Below, piece after piece: positions 5,464 to 7,825 of a stretch of DNA of 7,825 nt. Each line of letters starts with the position of its first letter. Position 1 is the stretch's first letter. Made by a program: the position numbers and the translations under genes. This DNA is from Acidobacteriaceae bacterium (GTDB lineage Bacteria; Acidobacteriota; Terriglobia; Terriglobales; Acidobacteriaceae), in NCBI GenBank assembly GCA_027364815.1, contig DAHXOQ010000135.1:1-7825 (forward strand). The letters run 5' to 3'. The notes beneath the pieces are model-generated. The model was not told the DNA's origin. It did no database searches and saw nothing but the letters and a program-made list of their open reading frames with translations.

Positions 5464-7275
5464 TTACTTTTTGTCTGCTGGTGGCGGAGGAGGCATGGCG
5501 CCGGGGTAGATGCCTTCGAGTGGCGCGCGCATTTGCTCTTCCTTGTCGGGCTGCGGGATGGGTTTGCGGGGCATCATCTGGTCGCGCTGGGCTGCGTTGT
5601 AAAGGAAGATGGCCTCGATGGTGGCGATTTGCTTGAGGTCGGCGGGCTGGAGACGCTCGACGACATCTTCATTGGAGTGGTGGGTGCGGGTCTCGTAGTC
5701 CATCTCGTCCTGAATGAACTGGAAGCCGGGGATGCCGACTGCATCGAAGCTCAGGTGGTCAGTGCCGCCGGTGTTGCGATTGGTGATGGTGGTGACGCCG
5801 AGGTCCTTGAGCGGGGCCATCCACTGCGCGAAGATGGGTGCGATGGCGGTGTTGCCCTGGGTGTAGATGCCGCGAATTTTTCCGGTACCGTTGTCGACGT
5901 TGAAGTAGACGCTGACAAGTTTTTGCTCGGGCGTGAGATTGAGCGGGCCGTCGGCGCGGCGCATGAATTCAGGGAGCTGGAGTTGATCGGGTTTGGTGGA
6001 GAGAGGTGCGGAGCCGTAGTGGTCACGACAGTAACCGCGCGAACCGTAGAGGCCTTGTTCTTCACCGGTCCAGAGCATGATGCGGATGGTGCGGCGCGGG
6101 TGAACGTTGAGCGCTTTGAGAATGCGAACGGCTTCCATGGCGACAATGACGCCAGCGCCGTTGTCGGTTGCGCCGGTACCTGCGATCCAACTGTCAAGGT
6201 GACCGCCGACGGCGACGATCTGCTCCTTGAGCCTGGGATCAGTGCCGGGGATCTCGGCGACGGTGTCATAGCCGTGTTCGTGGTCGCCGGTGAATTTAGT
6301 TTCAACGTCGATCTCAACGGTGGTGGGAACGTGGGCCTGGGTGAGGCGATAGAGGCGGCCGTAGCTCTCAATTGCTGCGACTACGACGGGAACTTTAACG
6401 CGTTTGTCGGCGAGATAAGGAGTGCGGCCGAGGGTTGCACCGTTGTCGTCGAAGAGCGTTCCACCGGAACCACCGCCATTTCTGGCGTCGCGGCTGGGCT
6501 CGATGATGGCAGCAACTTTTTCGTTGGCGAAGAAGTCGGCGATCTTGTCGATGAGGCGCATGCGCTCCATGCGTGCCTTCATGCGTGCCTGCATCTCCGG
6601 GCTCATGCCGCCAGCGCCTTCGCTGACTGGGAATTCGGCCATGTCTTCAAGTTCCTTCTCGGTGTAACGATCGAAGAGAGCCTTATCAACGGGAGGAACG
6701 GGACGCATGGCGCCGAAGAGAACAACTTTTCCGGCGAGAGTGCCTTTGTATTTGTCGAAGTCTTTCTCGTCGTTGATGGTGACGAAGGCAACGTCGCCGG
6801 TGACCGGGCCGGTTGTAGAGGGTGACCACGGAGTGGCCTGCACAATAAGGATGGCGGTGTCCGGCGTGACCATGCGCGCCCAGGTGTTGAGTTGCTGCCA
6901 GCCGAGACCGAACTCGCCCCAATCTTCGAGGTGCGCATTCTCCAGGCCGATTTTGGTGAGCGTGTCGCGGGTCCACTCGTTGGCTTTTTTGGCGTTGGGC
7001 GAGCCGGTGAGGCGCGGGCCGATGCCGTCCATGAGCGCGTAACCGAAGTCCATGACGTGTGAGTGGTTGAGGCCTTCATCGCGGATGCGCTGGTACATGG
7101 CGAGGTCGATGGTTTCAGTTGCGGGCTGGACCTCGGCGTAAGGATCGGTAGCAGCGGGAGCTGGTGCAGCGGCGGTCTTTTTGTCAACGGAATGGGCACA
7201 CAGGGGTGCGAAGGCAAAAAGAAGAAGAGTGGCGAGGGACAGAGAGGTGCGCAGAGTGCGCTGAATCGATGTCAT
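5464..7275 (-). CDS. Exported M28 family zinc metallopeptidase, carboxypeptidase Q-like
   Basis: A 603-residue exopeptidase predicted to use two zinc ions. A signal peptide is visible (residues 1-27, hydrophobic 12-24, ending PLCAHS). Residues 70-130 (SHVMDFGYALMDGIGPRLTGS) begin the catalytic fold; an inserted PA-like domain spans about 135-325 (GKVVLFG at 182-188, VAAIIEPSRD at 254-263); the catalytic part resumes at 330. Expected metal ligands are His359 (GGHLDSW), bridging Asp371 (ATDNGAG), Glu406 with general base Glu405 (TGEEQG), Asp461 (FNVDNG) and His533 (THHSNED). All are present, so the enzyme should be active. The PA domain carries a Met/Arg-rich helical insert (224-240). The C-terminus ends in five prolines and ADKK. 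ATG 7275 has GGAG 9 nt upstream. It probably degrades peptides in the periplasm or outside the cell. A 430-codon antisense frame (5533-6825) is a codon-bias shadow. Confidence 0.93.
   Translation of the reverse strand: MTSIQRTLRTSLSLATLLLFAFAPLCAHSVDKKTAAAPAPAATDPYAEVQPATETIDLAMYQRIRDEGLNHSHVMDFGYALMDGIGPRLTGSPNAKKANEWTRDTLTKIGLENAHLEDWGEFGLGWQQLNTWARMVTPDTAILIVQATPWSPSTTGPVTGDVAFVTINDEKDFDKYKGTLAGKVVLFGAMRPVPPVDKALFDRYTEKELEDMAEFPVSEGAGGMSPEMQARMKARMERMRLIDKIADFFANEKVAAIIEPSRDARNGGGSGGTLFDDNGATLGRTPYLADKRVKVPVVVAAIESYGRLYRLTQAHVPTTVEIDVETKFTGDHEHGYDTVAEIPGTDPRLKEQIVAVGGHLDSWIAGTGATDNGAGVIVAMEAVRILKALNVHPRRTIRIMLWTGEEQGLYGSRGYCRDHYGSAPLSTKPDQLQLPEFMRRADGPLNLTPEQKLVSVYFNVDNGTGKIRGIYTQGNTAIAPIFAQWMAPLKDLGVTTITNRNTGGTDHLSFDAVGIPGFQFIQDEMDYETRTHHSNEDVVERLQPADLKQIATIEAIFLYNAAQRDQMMPRKPIPQPDKEEQMRAPLEGIYPGAMPPPPPADKK
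6568..6590. repeat. Short tandem repeat inside the M28 gene
   Basis: Two copies of CATGCGTGCCT at 6568-6578 and 6580-6590, period 12. On the coding strand they encode the repeated ARMK/ARME units of the Met/Arg-rich insert. The repeat keeps the frame. Confidence 0.7.
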
Positions 7276-7294
7276 GTGCGATGACTCCAGTCAG

Positions 7295-7300
7295 ATTGTA
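7295..7300 (-). promoter_or_regulatory. Candidate -10 box of the M28 gene
   Basis: Minus-strand TACAAT with ATAACA (7323-7318) 17 nt upstream as a 4-of-6 match to the -35 consensus. The leader would be only about 13 nt, with the GGAG at its very 5' end. A second TACAAT at 7341-7336 is an alternative with a longer leader but no -35. Confidence 0.25.
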
Positions 7301-7399
7301 GGGCTTGAAGTGGATGATGTTATTGTCCGTAGGGAATTGTAACTCAATGGAAGAGCGAAAGACGCTAGAAAATGAGGGAGTGATGCGCTTGTGTTGGCC

Positions 7400-7405
7400 T
7401 ATAAT
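7400..7405 (+). promoter_or_regulatory. Consensus -10 box of the MBOAT gene
   Basis: A perfect TATAAT, 26 nt before the TTG start. Transcription would start near 7412 and give a leader of about 20 nt that includes the AGAGAG at 7415-7420. No good -35 hexamer is visible at 16-18 nt. Confidence 0.45.
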
Positions 7406-7431
7406 CGATTGACCAGAGAGCAAATACAAAG

Positions 7432-7825
7432 TTGATCTTCAATACATTCATTTATTACGTGCTGTTTCTGCTTCCGGCGGCGGTGCTTTATCGCGTGATG
7501 CCGGGGCGTGCGCGTCCGTGGGTGATTGTTGTATTTGGCAGCGGATTTTTTTTGTATTTTGCGTATTCGATGGCTGGGATTTGGGGCGCGGCGTGCTTGT
7601 TTATATTTTTGTGGGAGGCGGTTTTCAGCCGGCTCTATAGAAAGTCTTCTGGTTGGTGCGTGGCGGGTCTAGTGCAGAGCGTGCTGCTGCTGGGGGTATT
7701 CAAATACTGGAATTTTTTTAGCGGGCTGATCTTTTTTCACCGGCAAAATCCGGTGCATTGGGCGGGAGCATTTTTGCCGCTGGGAATTTCATTTTTTACC
7801 TTTGAGTTTTATCACTATGCGTGGG
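7432..7825 (+). CDS. MBOAT family O-acyltransferase (AlgI-like), N-terminal part (runs off right edge)
   Basis: Partial gene; 131 codons are in the window, about a quarter to a third of a typical MBOAT protein. The frame is closed by a TAA at 7402-7404 and has no upstream ATG or GTG, so the start is TTG 7432, with AGAGAG 11 nt upstream; this gives a start reading MIFNTFIYYVLFLLPAAVLY, typical of the family. Hydrophobic segments lie near residues 3-20, 29-45, 48-67, 76-91 and 112-128. VFKYWNFF (89-96) and PLGISFFTFEFYHYA (116-130) are the recognisable MBOAT motifs. The catalytic histidine region is beyond the window. Such proteins move acetyl or other acyl groups across the inner membrane onto exported polysaccharides, usually with an SGNH/AlgJ-type partner encoded nearby. 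The partner, if any, would be to the right. The stretch is read from a TATAAT box in the region divergent from the M28 gene. Confidence 0.85.
   Translation, partial: MIFNTFIYYVLFLLPAAVLYRVMPGRARPWVIVVFGSGFFLYFAYSMAGIWGAACLFIFLWEAVFSRLYRKSSGWCVAGLVQSVLLLGVFKYWNFFSGLIFFHRQNPVHWAGAFLPLGISFFTFEFYHYAW

Noticed and set aside
5533..6825. 430-codon plus-strand ORF
   Set aside because: It is antisense to the M28 peptidase, has low-complexity acidic/valine-rich composition typical of a mirrored GC-rich gene, and has no ribosome site or family motif.
7271..7285. GTCAT-N5-ATGAC inverted repeat at the M28 start codon
   Set aside because: Only 5-bp arms around a start codon; too short to claim translational control.
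1..7825. Search for CRISPR arrays, tRNA/rRNA genes, insertion sequences and phage or defence genes
   Set aside because: No regularly spaced direct repeats, cloverleaf sequences, transposase motifs or defence domains were seen by eye.

Overview
The window looks like chromosomal DNA from an acidobacterium of the Terriglobia / Acidobacteriaceae type (Granulicella, Edaphobacter and Terriglobus relatives). I infer this from the style and mix of the proteins: an AsmA-like membrane-anchored protein, an exported kelch propeller, a DUF2252 protein, a carboxypeptidase Q-like M28 peptidase and an MBOAT acyltransferase. GC content is moderate to high. No database search was possible, so the taxonomy is an inference.

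Layout from left to right. (1) The 5' part of an AsmA-like gene on the minus strand runs off the left edge (1-272). (2) A perfect 16-bp terminator hairpin (364-401) closes a minus-strand gene for an exported seven-bladed kelch protein (422-1945). (3) A 149-bp divergent intergenic region carries a promoter for each direction and an inverted repeat. (4) A plus-strand DUF2252 gene (2095-3396) appears to have a leaderless start. (5) A bidirectional terminator (3416-3454) separates it from a convergent 63-codon minus-strand gene (3510-3701). (6) A 450-bp stretch without an obvious large gene (3702-4151) holds, in leftward order, a probable esterase terminator, a promoter whose spacer contains a perfect GCATACCC-N5-GGGTATGC palindrome, a 27-codon ORF, a strong hairpin followed by a T tract, and the ribosome binding site of the 63-codon gene. 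(7) An exported family IV (HSL-type) esterase is encoded at 4152-5285 on the minus strand. (8) An exported M28 metallopeptidase is encoded at 5464-7275 on the minus strand with its own terminator. (9) The 5' end of an AlgI-like MBOAT gene on the plus strand runs off the right edge (7432-7825).

Most genes look like independent transcription units, each with its own terminator or promoter, not like one operon. Three encode exported proteins (kelch, esterase, M28) and two encode membrane proteins (AsmA-like, MBOAT), so the region leans towards the cell envelope and extracellular degradation.

Two places most deserve a second look. The first is the small four-cysteine protein with its long structured leader and palindromic, metal-sensor-like promoter. 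The second is the DUF2252 protein, whose motifs resemble a kinase catalytic loop and DFG-type metal site placed N-terminal to a glycine-rich loop and lysine, the reverse of the normal kinase order.
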